A stretch of 64,000 bases of DNA from Ustilago trichophora (GCA_900323505.1 OOIN01000012.1:1054001-1118000); one strand, 5' to 3'. Counted from the stretch's first letter, positions 42,584 through 53,761 are shown. Translations and numbers: made by a program. The notes: generated by a model from the letters alone, not told the origin.

Positions 42584-45181
42584 ATGCCCCCTTTCGCCCC
42601 CGCCATCCGTGCCGAGAACACTTTCGCACAGTCCCACAAGCCCGTTCTCTCCAAGTTTGCTCCTGCCAGCAATGGAGGTCAGCCTCGAAGGCTTGCCGTC
42701 ATGACCTCTGGAGGTGACTCGGCGGGCATGAATGCCGCCGTGCGCTCCGTCGTCAAGATGGCCATTTTTCGCGGATGCGAAGCTTTCGTCATCCGTGAAG
42801 GCTGGGAGGGTCTCGTTCGAGGCAACCAGACACCCGAAAACACTCCCTCGGCAACTCCCTCGATAAGCAGAAACGCATCCACCTTCTTCGACACACTCGA
42901 TACCAAGGCGAAGGCCACCAATCTTGACCAGAATTCCGACCAGTCCGATTTCGTCCCCACCTACGGAGAGGGTGAGCTCCTTCGTGAAGGTGTCGGAGAA
43001 GCTCAAGAGCTTGGTCTTCGTGGCCGCTACATCATTCGAGTCGGTTGGGATGATGTACGTGGCTGGATGGACCAGGGAGGCACTCTCATCGGCACTGCAC
43101 GATCCAAAACCTTCCGTACCCCCGAAGGTCGTGAACAGGCAGCCTACAACCTCATCATCAACGGCATCGACGCTCTTGCCGTCTGCGGTGGTGACGGGAG
43201 TCTGACTGGTGCAGACAAGCTCCGAGCAGAATGGCCCGACCTTGTCGCCTCGCTCAAGGCCAAGAGCAGAATCACCGAGGAGCAGGCGACCAAGTTTGCA
43301 CACCTCAACATTGTCGGTCTCGTCGGTTCCATCGACAACGACATGGCCACTACGGATATCACCATTGGCGCTTCCACCGCCTTGCAACGCATTTGCGAGG
43401 CCGTCGACTCTATCTCCTCGACTGCTGCCTCGCACTCTCGTGCTTTCGTCGTAGAGGTCATGGGCAGGCATTGCGGTTGGCTCGCTCTCATGGCCGGTAT
43501 CGCGACTGGTGCCGACTACGTTTTCATCCCCGAGCGTCCTCCGCAGGGACAGGAGTGGCACTCCGAGATGTGCGAGGTTCTGCAGAAGCACAGGGATCTC
43601 GGAAAGCGCAAGTCGATCGTCATCGTCGCGGAAGGTGCAATCGACCGCGAACTCAACGACATTACACCTGACATGATCAAAAATGTCCTCTCTGACGATC
43701 TCGGTCTCGACACTCGAGTCACCACCCTCGGTCACACACAGCGAGGTGGTAAGCCAGACGCCAACGACCGCATCCTCGCTACCCTCCAAGGTATCGAGGC
43801 CGTCGATGCTGTCCTCGAGGCCACCCCCGAGACTCCCTCCTACGTGATTGGCATCAGCGAGAACAAGATCACCCGCATCCCCCTCATGTATGCCGTCGAG
43901 CAGACTCAAAAGGTCGCCCATCTTATCGAGTCCAAAGACTTTGACGGTGCCTTGGCGCTTCGCGATCCAGAGTTCGCCGAGGGTCTCCGTGCATTCAAGT
44001 ACATCAGCCAGATCACAGACGACGAGCTCTTGCCAGAGAAGAAGCGTCTCAGGATGGGTATCATCCATGTTGGTGCTCCTGCCGGTGGCATGAACGCTGC
44101 CACTCGCACGGCCGTCCGCTACTGTCTCGCAAAAGGCCACGACGCTGTCGTCATCTACAATGGTTTCCCCGGTCTGCTCGAGGATAATGTTTCGGTTCTC
44201 AACTGGCTCCGCGTAGACAACTGGGCAACAAGAGGAGGTTCCGAACTCGGCGTTAACCGTCATTTGCCCGATATCGACATTGGCGCTGTCGCCGCCAAGC
44301 TGCAGGAGCACAAGATTGAGGGTCTTTTGATCGTTGGTGGTTTCGAGGCCTTCAGTTCGGTCAAGATCCTCAACGACAACCGTGATCGATACCCCGCCTT
44401 CCGCATTCCTATCGTTGGTCTCCCCGCTACCATCTCGAACAACGTGCCCATGAACGAGTTCTCACTCGGCTCCGATACTTCGCTCAATGCTTTGGTCGAC
44501 GCTTGCGATGCTGTCAAACAGTCCGCATCCGCATCGCGAAATCGTGTCTTTGTGGTCGAGACACAAGGTGGCAAGTGTGGTTACATTGCTGTTATGGGTG
44601 CCCTTGCCGCTGGTGCCGTTCTGGTATACACGCCTGAAGTGGGCATTGGCCTCCAGCAGCTCGGCAAGGACGTTGCCTTCCTCAAGAAGCGCTTCCTCCT
44701 CGACGTCAAGGGCAAGTCGGAAGGAAGGCTCGTCATTCGCAACGAAAAGTCGTCCGATGTCTTTACTACTGAAGTCATCACCAAGATCCTCAAAGAGGAG
44801 GGTGACAGTCTTTTTGATGCGCGATCCGCCAGTCTCGGCCACACCCTTCAGGGTGGTGTCCCCTCGCCACTCGATCGTGTCCGTGCCACACGTCTGGCGC
44901 TCAAGTGCTGCGAGTTCCTCGAATCCGAGGCTCTCAAGCAACGCAGCTCTTCCCAGTCGTCCACCTCGTCCAAGCTCGGCGCTTGCGCTGCCGAAAAGTC
45001 CTACTCGGACGACACAGCCGTCATGATCACCATCCAGGGCTCCACTATTTGCTTCACTTCCGCAACTGAGATGGCAAAGAATGCCGACATGAAAAACAGG
45101 CGCGGTAAAACCGCTTGGTGGCACGAGCTCAAGGCGCTCGTTGAGCTGCTCGGTGGTCGAACCGCCCTTGCTGAATTGTAA
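42584..45181 (+). CDS. PFK1: ATP-dependent 6-phosphofructokinase
   Basis: Glycolytic enzyme forming fructose 1,6-bisphosphate from fructose 6-phosphate and ATP in the cytosol. The product is 865 residues in one exon and shows the duplicated eukaryotic architecture. The N-terminal catalytic half has GGDSAGMNAAVR from residue 43, CGGDGSLTGAD, the catalytic GSIDNDMATTD near residue 247, MGRHCGWLAL, and RVTTLGHTQRGG. The C-terminal regulatory half starts near residue 485 with MGIIHVGAPAGGMNAATRTA, then VGGFEAFSS, LPATISNNVP, QGGKCGYIAVM and SLGHTLQGG. The C-terminal half lacks the catalytic GTIDND Asp (it reads ATISNN), as expected for an allosteric half. It lies close to the 765-990 residues of fungal PFKs. 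Pyrimidine-rich leader and C-ending codons suggest high expression. It converges on the cyclase gene. Confidence 0.95.
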   Translation: MPPFAPAIRAENTFAQSHKPVLSKFAPASNGGQPRRLAVMTSGGDSAGMNAAVRSVVKMAIFRGCEAFVIREGWEGLVRGNQTPENTPSATPSISRNASTFFDTLDTKAKATNLDQNSDQSDFVPTYGEGELLREGVGEAQELGLRGRYIIRVGWDDVRGWMDQGGTLIGTARSKTFRTPEGREQAAYNLIINGIDALAVCGGDGSLTGADKLRAEWPDLVASLKAKSRITEEQATKFAHLNIVGLVGSIDNDMATTDITIGASTALQRICEAVDSISSTAASHSRAFVVEVMGRHCGWLALMAGIATGADYVFIPERPPQGQEWHSEMCEVLQKHRDLGKRKSIVIVAEGAIDRELNDITPDMIKNVLSDDLGLDTRVTTLGHTQRGGKPDANDRILATLQGIEAVDAVLEATPETPSYVIGISENKITRIPLMYAVEQTQKVAHLIESKDFDGALALRDPEFAEGLRAFKYISQITDDELLPEKKRLRMGIIHVGAPAGGMNAATRTAVRYCLAKGHDAVVIYNGFPGLLEDNVSVLNWLRVDNWATRGGSELGVNRHLPDIDIGAVAAKLQEHKIEGLLIVGGFEAFSSVKILNDNRDRYPAFRIPIVGLPATISNNVPMNEFSLGSDTSLNALVDACDAVKQSASASRNRVFVVETQGGKCGYIAVMGALAAGAVLVYTPEVGIGLQQLGKDVAFLKKRFLLDVKGKSEGRLVIRNEKSSDVFTTEVITKILKEEGDSLFDARSASLGHTLQGGVPSPLDRVRATRLALKCCEFLESEALKQRSSSQSSTSSKLGACAAEKSYSDDTAVMITIQGSTICFTSATEMAKNADMKNRRGKTAWWHELKALVELLGGRTALAEL

Positions 45182-45190
45182 TATATAGTG

Positions 45191-45210
45191 TTGGCTTAAA
45201 AAGAAGCCAA
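45191..45210 (+). other. Hairpin just after the PFK1 stop codon
   Basis: TTGGCTT (45191-45197) and AAGCCAA (45204-45210) form a 7-bp stem with a 6-base A-rich loop starting 10 bases after the stop codon. It may affect the 3' UTR; function is not shown. Confidence 0.5.
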
Positions 45211-45324
45211 AATATTCTGTTCCTTGTCAAGTCATTGTTTGGTTGTTTTTTTGATCAAGCTTGTCATGAGATTCCCAGGGTCGACGGGTCCATTCGTTTA
45301 CATGCGGGTGAAGAGAGCTTGGGG

Positions 45325-46536
45325 TTAGAAGATGCAGATGGCGTTGGGTGACGATGCGATGCCGCCCTTGACTGATGGGATGAAACGCGAGGCAGATCTG
45401 GCACAGGTCAGCGATTGGTTTCAAAAAGATGTCGAGAGCTCGTAGGTGGCAACTATACTCACCCCGAAGTGGTGCTGATGTGAGGAAGAAAGTGTATCGA
45501 TGGTGCTTTTTGCACGCCTCTGAGAGTCTTTCGAGGTCGAAGAGCTCGCCAATGGGACAGCCGTACATGGGCAAGATCCATTCGTGCAGCCAAAGATCTG
45601 TCCAGGAGAACAAAGCAAGCAAAATCGTATGAGTCTATCTCGTTGGTTGTGATGACCATCCACGGTTGTTATATGATGCTTACCGCCATGTGGACCGAAT
45701 TCAAACGACATGTTGTCGCTGCCGACCGCGGCAAAGTGACTGTCCCAGATCCATCGCTTGGTCTCTTCGGTCGCTTCGATACCGGGGAAGTTGTCGTTTT
45801 CAATCATTCCTTCCACCTTTTCTTGGTCGGATGCTTGCTCGAACCATCTCACGACGCCGGTACGCAACAAGAGAATATCTCCCGTGCGAAGATCCGTCCG
45901 TTGCCACGCGAGGACCTCTTTGATCTGCGAAAGTGGAATTGGGTAAGATGAGTTGGCAGGAGGAATGGGCTCGTCAGCCGACTTGGTCGACTCCCACCAT
46001 TGCACCCAGTCGACAAGCACACCGCGCCCTGCGATGCCGCCGTTGAGACACCACTGGTGCATGCTATTTCGATCAGCCTTGTTGATGGCGCCCGAGTGAA
46101 GATCTTGGTGCTTGACACCTCCGTAGTACATGGCAGTGCTCTGGTGAGCAAAGTGGTTGAAGCCATCCCATTGCGAAGAAGTCTGCGTGTTGAGGTGGAC
46201 CTCGTCATCGGTGGCGTAGACTCCAAGTTTCTTCTTGAGATCGATAATCTCGTGGTGAAAGTGCTTGCGCTGGTTGGCGGGAACGTCAACGCTGTCGAGG
46301 CCCCAGTCGATCTGGACACGGTCTCCAGTGCAAATGTTTTCCTGGGCTGCTCGCGCTACCACTTCTGGTGTGAGTAGGTTGAGCGTTCCCAGCTCGTCGC
46401 CTTTGCCCCACACATTCCAAGCACATCCGTGAGGCATGCCTGCGACGGCGGGGATGTTGTCAAAGTCGGGGAGGTGGCCCTCAGCGAAAGTGCCTCCCTT
46501 GCCATGGGCGTGTCCATCGGAAGCTGGTACGGTCAT
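45325..46536 (-). CDS. Cyclase-family hydrolase (kynurenine-formamidase-like)
   Basis: Member of the metal-dependent cyclase superfamily that includes kynurenine formamidases. Exons on the minus strand are 45684-46536, 45463-45597 and 45325-45371, with introns of 86 and 91 bases (GTAAGC...GACAG and GTGAGT...ATCAG). The product is 344 residues. Conserved parts are GMPHGCAWNVWGKGDELGTLNLLT, the metal-site region SSQWDGFNHFAHQ, GRGVLVDWV, GDILLLRTG, and across the first splice GPHGGDLWLHEWIL. The short third exon restores the typical end SAPLRVKGGIASSPNAICIF; without splicing the frame would run into intron sequence. The classic HxGTHxDxPxH reads instead as QWDGFNHFAHQ, the form seen in the longer fungal branch. 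No signal peptide; the substrate is unknown. Confidence 0.85.
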
Positions 46537-47430
46537 TGCGTCTGTTTCGTCGGTGCTCGCTCAATGGACCAGCGCTCAAAGAAGGGTCAAGGAGGCGCGA
46601 TTTTGGTCACCGTCTGAGAGAGAGCAGATCTTGTAGATGGTGGCAAGCCGGAAAGATAGAAAGAGACACGCCACATCACACGAAAGCATAGAAGCACGAG
46701 AGGTTGATCAGCAGCTTCCCTGGAGTCCAATCGCCTCGGTTCGGCAAAGGCTCGGCAGTCTTGCCAAGAGAGCCTGCTCGGCTCGACTTCTGACAGTCTG
46801 GGCAGTGTCTGTGCCAAGTCGTAAGTGCGGAGGCGGAAACAGCCATTAAAGAGGTTGCGGAGCTCCCCCACCTATCGGCGTGGGGAGCCGATAAAATGGC
46901 CGATGTACGTCCAAATTTATTTTCATCTTCCCTCTAACGAGAAAAGTTACCCTTCGCAATATCAATCAGCACGACAGACAGACATCTGGAAGAGATGGAT
47001 GATGGCTGTGCTGCTCCCGCTCACCAACAGCCATGCTAGGCCTATTGCTTGCTCGGATATTCTCACACATCAACTTGTCCGACCCTCTTTGCACGTCTAC
47101 CAAGGTCTTGTTCCTCTTCGTCGACCTTGGACTAAAATTCAACACTGCCGTTAACACACGAGGGGAGCACCGACCCTCCTAACGCAAGGCCAGCATTAAC
47201 ACACAGCGAGGAGAGGATGAGAAAAGTAGGTTCATCATTGCAGCGCCCCCTTTTGCAAGCGCCTTGGATATCGAGAATCAGCACTAGAGAAAGGAGAGTG
47301 AGAGAGATTAATAAGGCGGGGTATTGGAAATACAATTCTGGATATACAAGTCAGAGACGAGTGACAGGCAACCTCATTCGCAGACATGGCATACGAACAA
47401 GATGACGAGCTTTGTTCAACCCTAGAGCAT
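46537..47430. other. Spacer between cyclase gene and CSC1
   Basis: About 890 bases that must contain the cyclase promoter (minus strand) and the CSC1 3' flank. It holds the double hairpin at 46862-46893. No gene is supported. Confidence 0.6.
46862..46893. other. Element with two mutually exclusive hairpins
   Basis: GCTCCCC-C-AC (46862-46871) pairs with GTGGGGAGC (46880-46888), giving 9 bp with one bulge and an 8-base loop. TATCGGC (46873-46879) pairs perfectly with GCCGATA (46887-46893), 7 bp with a 7-base loop. The loop of each contains an arm of the other. A further GGCCGAT at 46898 could compete. Confidence 0.6.
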
Positions 47431-50097
47431 TCAGACAAGAGGCTCCCCAGGGGGCTCGTAAGCGTCAGTCTCGACCTGGCCCTTCTCAGTGACCGAGGTG
47501 TGCTCGTAGGTGGCGTCGAGGCCAGCCTTGCGAGCCGAGGCGACACCAGCACGGCCGATGCCGAACTTGTCGTTGGGCAGCCAGATGGGCTTCTGCTCGC
47601 CAGTGAGCGAGGGGTGGTAGAAGGCCGACTCCTGCTCGTCGGTCAGACCAGTATCCTGGTGAGGCTTGTCGCCATTGGCGGCATCCACCTTGTAGCCGTT
47701 GGCCGCGGCGCTGCCGGGGAGAGCCGAAGCGGCCTCCTCGGAAGAAGTGCCCTGGCCGTTGAGAGCCTTCTTCTCGTTGTAGGCGGTCTCGCCGGAAGTG
47801 CGAGTATTGCCGCCGTAGAGCTGAGCCTCGTTGGTGCTGCCGACGGTGAGAGTGAGGGGCAGAGCAGTCTCGAGCTGCTTGAAAGAGTCATTGAGGAAAT
47901 AGTGGAAACCAACGACAATGGCAATCAGGACGACCATGAAGGCACCTTCGGGGATGGCCGATTGAGCCTTGTTGCCTGAGGCATCTTCAGACTGCGCAAG
48001 GAAGAAGATGGCAGTGAGCATGACCATTTCGACGTAGAGACCGGCAAAGATGTGACGGATCGCCTTGCCGAAGAAGAGACCAGATGTCTCGCTGGCTGGC
48101 TTGTTGTCGTAGACGTAGAGGAAGAGATACTTGTAGCCGAGGAAAAAGAGGAAGAAGGTGAACGCGACGAAACCGTTGACGATAGGAGCGATCACGACGT
48201 AACCGGTTCCGATGACGGTGATGAGCGTCATGCTGGGGAACAGAGTACCCCAGGCAGGTCCGCCAGTGTCGTGGTCGATGTGCCACACCTTACGAGGGGT
48301 GGAGGCGAGCAAGAACTTCTTGACGTAATAGACGGCCAAACTGGGCAACTGAGCAAACAGCGATGCTGCGCCTGAGAGACCTTGCAGAGCGATGAAGCTG
48401 AGGAAGAAGAGCGAACCCTTGGGAATCGCCTCGGCGAGCAAGCCAGGGAATTGAGTGGGCTGCTGAGCTACCTGAGTAAGATACCTGGTAATCTGACCGG
48501 CATTACCCGAGATCAACGTAAGGAAGAGGAAGTTCTGGACGATCTGGAAGGCGGCAAAACGGCCCTGAAGGTCGAGCTCAATGCCGCTGCGGGTGGGGAC
48601 ACCGCTGAGGCGCGAGAGGAGACGGAGGAAGATGGGGAGAAGCATGTTGAGGACGGCAAGCAAGACAGTAGGAAGGATACCCTGGATGATACCGAGGACG
48701 ACGGGAGGAATGTCGAGAAGCCAGGTGAGGAAGGGCACCTTGGGAGCGATACCGTTGATGTTGGAGATGATACCAACGAATGCGACGGGCACAGCCCAGA
48801 AGATGATGAGGCCGATGGTGATGGCCCAACCAATGGCAGTGCGAATCTTGCGCTCGTAAGGGTTCATGTTCATGTTGGCCCAGACAACATCGTCGGGATG
48901 AGCCTCGACGTATCGGTTGGTCATGCGGTAAGGTTCGTGGTGTGCCTGGGCCTTGGCAGCCATGTGGGCAGCGATCTGGGTGTTGAAGAGGATGAAGGCG
49001 CTGCTCTGAGGAGGGTAGTTCTTGTAGTCGACGGCAATCTCGGAGCGCTTCTTCTCGATCTCCTTGTTGAGACGAGCAATCTCCTCGCGGCACCAGTGGA
49101 TGGTGTCGACCTTGTCGCCCATGCAGGGGATCTTGCCGAGCTTGTGGGTGGGACGCTTCTTCTTGGGTACGTACTGGTCGGCGACCTCTGCATTGATCTC
49201 GACGTCGGCATCGGGAAGCGAGCCGCTGGCATCCTGAGCCTTGCCCTTCTTGACGAGCTTGTAGGCCGTCTTGATCAGGCTAGTCTCTGCGGATTCGAGC
49301 TTGTTGCACCATTTCTCACGCTCATCAAAGAGATCGGGAAGCTCCTTGAGGTTGCGGTTGAGCCAGATCTTGGCAACGCCGCCCGGAAGTTGCGAGTAGA
49401 TGGCGCGAAGCTTCTTCTCGCTGAGGAGCTCGTTGGGGATACCGGTAATGAGGACAGTCTTTGCCTGAGCGGTTTGGGCGTGCTTAGGAGAGACAAGGAA
49501 ATCTTGACGGAGTTTGATGAACTTGGACATGCGAGATCGGATGTTCCAGAGGAGCCAGAGGGTAAAGATCCACTGGATGAGGAGAGGAGCGACGTAGCGC
49601 TTTTGCTGCTGAGGGCTCTTTCCGACACGGCTGAGGATAAATCGATTAAAGCCGTCTCCGGTGCCATTTGTGCCAGCGCCATAGACGGGCATGAGAACGA
49701 TCCAGGAGAGGATCCAGACGGGGACAAAGATCCAAAGCATCATTTCGAGGTATTCGACAAACATGTAAGCGTCGAGGCCGTTCTTGTCGAGGATGGTGGA
49801 AGTGGGCATCTTGAGCCATACAGGGAGCCAACCAAAGAGCGACTGAGGCAGAGGCTCGATCTGCTCTTCGGGGACGACGAGGTAGGTACGAGGGGCATAG
49901 ACGCGCTTGAAACGGGGGCGAAAGACGAGAAAGACGCAGAAGAGAATGGCCAAGATGACGGCATTGAGCACGATGGAAGAGATGACGGTGGAAGTTGAGG
50001 CACTGTTTTTGGTAGCGTCCTGGGCGGCAGCGTGCCGGATGAGCAAGGCAGCCAACACCAGCTTGGCCGGACCAGAGACAAGGTTGAACGGCGGCAT
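47431..50097 (-). CDS. CSC1: CSC1/OSCA-type stress-gated cation channel
   Basis: Membrane channel of the OSCA/TMEM63 family (Csc1, Rsn1, Phm7 in yeast), opened by osmotic or mechanical stress and permeable to calcium. The product is 888 residues in one exon. The N-terminal hydrophobic stretch is followed by a first membrane segment (VISSIVLNAVILAILFCVFLVF), then the segment with LEMMLWIFVPVWILSWIVLMPVYG. The cytosolic domain contains the RNA-recognition-like stretch KTVLITGIPNELLSEKKLRAIY. The DUF221 pore region includes HPDDVVWANMNMNPYERKIRTAIGWAITIGLIIFWAVPVAFVGIISN and several later helices. The C-terminal about 120 residues are hydrophilic. TATA-like sequences lie 125-150 bases upstream. 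Confidence 0.92.
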   Translation of the reverse strand: MPPFNLVSGPAKLVLAALLIRHAAAQDATKNSASTSTVISSIVLNAVILAILFCVFLVFRPRFKRVYAPRTYLVVPEEQIEPLPQSLFGWLPVWLKMPTSTILDKNGLDAYMFVEYLEMMLWIFVPVWILSWIVLMPVYGAGTNGTGDGFNRFILSRVGKSPQQQKRYVAPLLIQWIFTLWLLWNIRSRMSKFIKLRQDFLVSPKHAQTAQAKTVLITGIPNELLSEKKLRAIYSQLPGGVAKIWLNRNLKELPDLFDEREKWCNKLESAETSLIKTAYKLVKKGKAQDASGSLPDADVEINAEVADQYVPKKKRPTHKLGKIPCMGDKVDTIHWCREEIARLNKEIEKKRSEIAVDYKNYPPQSSAFILFNTQIAAHMAAKAQAHHEPYRMTNRYVEAHPDDVVWANMNMNPYERKIRTAIGWAITIGLIIFWAVPVAFVGIISNINGIAPKVPFLTWLLDIPPVVLGIIQGILPTVLLAVLNMLLPIFLRLLSRLSGVPTRSGIELDLQGRFAAFQIVQNFLFLTLISGNAGQITRYLTQVAQQPTQFPGLLAEAIPKGSLFFLSFIALQGLSGAASLFAQLPSLAVYYVKKFLLASTPRKVWHIDHDTGGPAWGTLFPSMTLITVIGTGYVVIAPIVNGFVAFTFFLFFLGYKYLFLYVYDNKPASETSGLFFGKAIRHIFAGLYVEMVMLTAIFFLAQSEDASGNKAQSAIPEGAFMVVLIAIVVGFHYFLNDSFKQLETALPLTLTVGSTNEAQLYGGNTRTSGETAYNEKKALNGQGTSSEEAASALPGSAAANGYKVDAANGDKPHQDTGLTDEQESAFYHPSLTGEQKPIWLPNDKFGIGRAGVASARKAGLDATYEHTSVTEKGQVETDAYEPPGEPLV

Positions 50098-52627
50098 GAT
50101 GGGGGAGGGGAGCGCTGTGACGACTCGATGTCGGTCGACGCGCAGAGATGGAGAAAGCGACTTTCGAGTCGATAGAGACGAGACGATGTTGAAGGGGAAA
50201 GAGAAACGGCGCGCCGAGCGTTATAAGAGCCGTCGAGGTTATATAGCACCTGAGTGAGTCGCGGGTGTGGATGGGTGTGAAACTCAGCAACCATGTTTGT
50301 TTGCTTGGAGGCGGAAAGGCAGAGGTCAGTGTTGTATTCTCAAAGAGCAAAAACTTAAGATTCATGGCGGAGAAGGCCTCCTTGCACCTTTGTCTGATTG
50401 TGGTCGGCAGAAGCGAGGCAGGTTGGTTGCTTGTTGCTTGGCTGTGTGATGTGATGATGTAGGAGGCTCGCCGACTGTGCTCACTCAGACACGTCGAGCA
50501 GCAGCACGACGCTCGCATGCACATGTGCACGGCATCCGAGGCGTTTTGCATCTTTTCTTGTTTATCTTTTTTTATTTTTTAAAAGATAATATTCCGGTGC
50601 TCTGATTGAGCGCCCAATCTTTGCGATTTAGGTGGCCGATGGAGAATTTGCAAAAAGTGAAGTCATTCCATCCAACTTGGCAACCCATTTGGAGTCCAGT
50701 CGATGGCAGTGCAGCAGCATCTATGCCAATCGATCGCTTGGATGCCATCATCCTACTTTTAGGCTTCTTGGTGTCAAGTTGAGAACAGAGACGCAAACAG
50801 CGTGCCTCTTTGTACTGTACGAGCGAGCGGGCGAGAGAACGCCCGCGCACTGGCACGAGGGTCTTTTTGGAACCATGTCAATGCCAGGGAGCTCCCAAAA
50901 GAAAACAAGGGGTGAGAGCGCGCTAGTGCCCTTTGCGTCACCCAGCTTTGCCATTCCACAACGAAATTCGAATACTGTACAGTACACTGAGTAGAGGGTC
51001 GACGCGTTCCAGATCCCAAGTCAACTGCCGCTGCACCTCAGCACGAAGCTCGCCGAGCGAGGCATGCAAACACTGACATGGATGCAAAGTTTGTGGCTCC
51101 CTTGATTGGCGATGCGCATGACGCGTTGAGTGTTAAAAACTCTTGCCATGGTCTCGCTTTCACGCCGAGACCTTTGTCGCTTCTGCCACTTGCTCTACAG
51201 TGCTATTCTGTGTAATTCTACGTCGGAAGCTCAATTGAATCGGGCACTGCCGCACAAGATTTCGGTGCCACCGTTATCGCCGTTGTCGAGATGCTCATAG
51301 AAATGAGGGCCACCATCTCGCAAACCCTAGTCCCTGATCTTTGGTCGCTGATCGACCGCGTCTATACTACAGTAGCAAGAACGACATCATCCGTTTTTCA
51401 TGCAGAAACGGCTTTTGTCTGGCCCTTTCACTGGCCGGTGCAGACTTTGGGTAAGTTTTTAGCTACAATACCGCCAGCTACGACAAGATCGGCATCAAAC
51501 GAAACATTCATGCCCCCAAAACCATGAGCGAGGAGGCCGATCCAGACAAGTAGTGTGAGAATATCTTTTATTTTTTCTTTCTCGCATTTCTCCTCGTTGC
51601 GTCTGTGCATGTGCTGCTGTGTCTCAGTTTCTTTTGGGGCCTTCTTCTTCTGATTTTTGGCTTCGGCGACGCTGCTGCTTCTGCACGCATCTACACGCCA
51701 GAAGTGCAGCCGCCGTGACTCTGTCACTGATGCACACAACAGCGCACACACTGCTCTGCTCTTTTGCTTGCCATACCCCGGCGCACATGCCTCTACAGTA
51801 CCTGACTCGCTGTTCAACACCTCTTGTCAGGCTTCTGCTCTCGCTTCAAGTAATTACATCTCCGCTCTTGTCCAAAGGCCTCGATTCTTCACTGCCTCTC
51901 GAGAGCGACTGCTGGCTAAGGTTATCGTCGCCGCCGGTGACGCCTCGAACGTCAATGCTGTGCTAGTACAGTACGCTTGCTTCCCGAGTACTGACTTCTT
52001 CCGTCCAGCCTTTTTGCCTCTCCGACTCTCCGCAGCGTGGCTCATGTCAACGCTCGGCGTCGCTAGCGGGGTCCAACTTGATGCCCGAAGAAGCTCAATA
52101 CAGTACAGCACCGAATTTTGTCAGACGTGTCTTTTGAGTTCTCTCGAGCGTACTTCTGTCGATATTAGATCGTCTGACACTTGGACGTCGTGTCAGGCAT
52201 CCTTTACAAACACGTCCACAACCCCAACATCTGCACAGTACTGTATCATCTTTCAAGGCTTGTCTCACATGGACGCCCAGCAGCGCATTCTATCGGAGCG
52301 GCAACCAATCAACTAGCCGACCTCTGCGCTTGCCCTCGTCAAACAGAGCATCTCATGCCCTTCGACTCGATCTCACCCTGGGTTCGGCACAGCCAGCCAT
52401 CCATCCATCCTCTGATGCTTTGCCAGCAACATGTTGCTTGGCAACGTGCTGTACTTGATCCCGCAGAGCACAAGCCTCATTTCACTGACAAAAACAGGAC
52501 AACAGGTGGGCTCGTGGCCATCATTCGTCAAAGCAGCGGTCATTGATTTCAGTGTCATCCATGCAAAACAAAGCTTCGACTTTCGGTCGCCGCTTAGCTT
52601 TCAAGTATCGGTCTGCTGCTTGCACCC
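50098..52627. other. 2.5 kb spacer between CSC1 and the polygalacturonase
   Basis: No supported gene; an open frame at 51657-52316 has no family features and I do not accept it. The spacer contains several CAGTAC/GTACTG words (50811, 50972, 51964, 52099, 52234). Confidence 0.55.
50221..50246 (-). promoter_or_regulatory. TATA-like boxes of CSC1
   Basis: On the minus strand CTATATAAC and CTTATAAC lie about 125-150 bases before the CSC1 start codon. Confidence 0.45.
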
Positions 52628-53761
52628 TCAGCAATGAGCCGGGGACGGCACGTTGGTACACTTGCCGCTCTTCTGTCCCCCTGAAATCGAGACGCCGTTC
52701 CAACGCCAGTTCGAACAAGACCCCTGTCCGCAGACCAAGTAGACAGGAACACCTTCCGAGCTAACAGAGCCTGTAATGCCATTCATCACGATATTGGTCA
52801 CTTTGACTCCATTCGTTGGACTCCCCGTGGGTCCACCGTTCAGGTAGTCCTGTTGAATGTCGATCCCATACTGGGAGATACCCGACATCTGAATGTTTGA
52901 GTAAGTCACATTGTTCACCAATCCCGTCGCTCCCGAGACCGTCTTGATGCGCACTCCATTCTGACTGTCGACAATGTTCGAGTTCTGGATCACCACCCCA
53001 TCCACCGTCTTGTCGCTGCGACCACCTACACTGCCGATCGACAGTCCATGTCCACCCGAGCAAAATCCACCTGAAAAGACCATGTCGGTCCCAGAGTTGA
53101 CCGCCAAACAATCGTCCTGGTTGTACACGCTGGCGTTCGTGATGTAGACTCCCTCCGAACTTCCAACGTCGAATGCATCCGTGTTGTGTCCTCCAGCCGT
53201 GTCACCCGCCGAATTGTCAATCGTCACGTGGTCCACTCCAAGATTGGTGCAGCTATTGATACTGAACCCCTGCACTGGTGTGTTCTTGATGCTCAGCGAT
53301 CCAATCTTGCTATGCTTGAGATTGTGCGCCGACAAGAACTTGGGTTTCATCTTGCCCCCATTGCCACCTTTGCCGTCCCACCATCGCGCTCCTCCCGCAT
53401 CGATTACTGCCCCTGAAGCGCCACTGATATCGAGGTTGCTACCCGACACTTGAATCAGTGGTCCCCCCCACTCCTTATATCCAAACGTCGTCGTCCCTTG
53501 GAAAATCACCCTGGTCCCCTGCTTCAAGTTGGAGAGATCCAGGGTTTCCCCCGCCGGCACGTTGATGTTGGAGAGCGTGATGGTGCTGCACGATCCTTTG
53601 CCTGCCTTGGCGCTTGCGGCATCTGTGAAAGTGCATCCAGTCGACGCCTTGATCGAAGCAATCCTTTTCGAGCCGCGCTTGCTTGGAGGCTCGCTAGAAG
53701 CTAACGTGCTTGTAGCCGCCAGCGCAACGGTGAGGCTTGAAAGTAGAGACAAGTGAACCAT
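52628..53761 (-). CDS. Secreted GH28 endo-polygalacturonase
   Basis: Pectin-degrading enzyme hydrolysing alpha-1,4-galacturonan outside the cell. The product is 377 residues from the Met at 53761 ([23 protein letters not shown]), which starts a clean signal peptide; the frame extends upstream to 53839, past the position of the TATA box, so the longer start is unlikely. The GH28 signatures are in order: NTDAFDV near residue 192, [11 protein letters not shown] near 214 with the paired catalytic Asp, GGHGLSIGS near 235 with the active-site His, and VRIKTVSG near 270. Conserved cysteines close the C-terminus ([10 protein letters not shown]). It is a right-handed beta-helix by family. Plant-cell-wall attack is the expected role, as for the GH45 enzyme in this window. 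Confidence 0.93.
   Translation of the reverse strand: MVHLSLLSSLTVALAATSTLASSEPPSKRGSKRIASIKASTGCTFTDAASAKAGKGSCSTITLSNINVPAGETLDLSNLKQGTRVIFQGTTTFGYKEWGGPLIQVSGSNLDISGASGAVIDAGGARWWDGKGGNGGKMKPKFLSAHNLKHSKIGSLSIKNTPVQGFSINSCTNLGVDHVTIDNSAGDTAGGHNTDAFDVGSSEGVYITNASVYNQDDCLAVNSGTDMVFSGGFCSGGHGLSIGSVGGRSDKTVDGVVIQNSNIVDSQNGVRIKTVSGATGLVNNVTYSNIQMSGISQYGIDIQQDYLNGGPTGSPTNGVKVTNIVMNGITGSVSSEGVPVYLVCGQGSCSNWRWNGVSISGGQKSGKCTNVPSPAHC

Noticed and set aside
42548..44311. 587-codon open frame antisense to PFK1
   Set aside because: It mirrors the PFK1 codon bias (few TTA, CTA and TCA codons on the sense strand leave no stops on the other), and its translation has no family features.
48382..49998. 538-codon open frame antisense to CSC1
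   Set aside because: Same cause; low-complexity acidic translation with no domains, opposite a clear channel gene.
51657..52316. 219-codon open frame in the CSC1-polygalacturonase spacer
   Set aside because: Ser/Thr-rich translation without domains, weak codon bias and no splice or promoter context; a chance frame.
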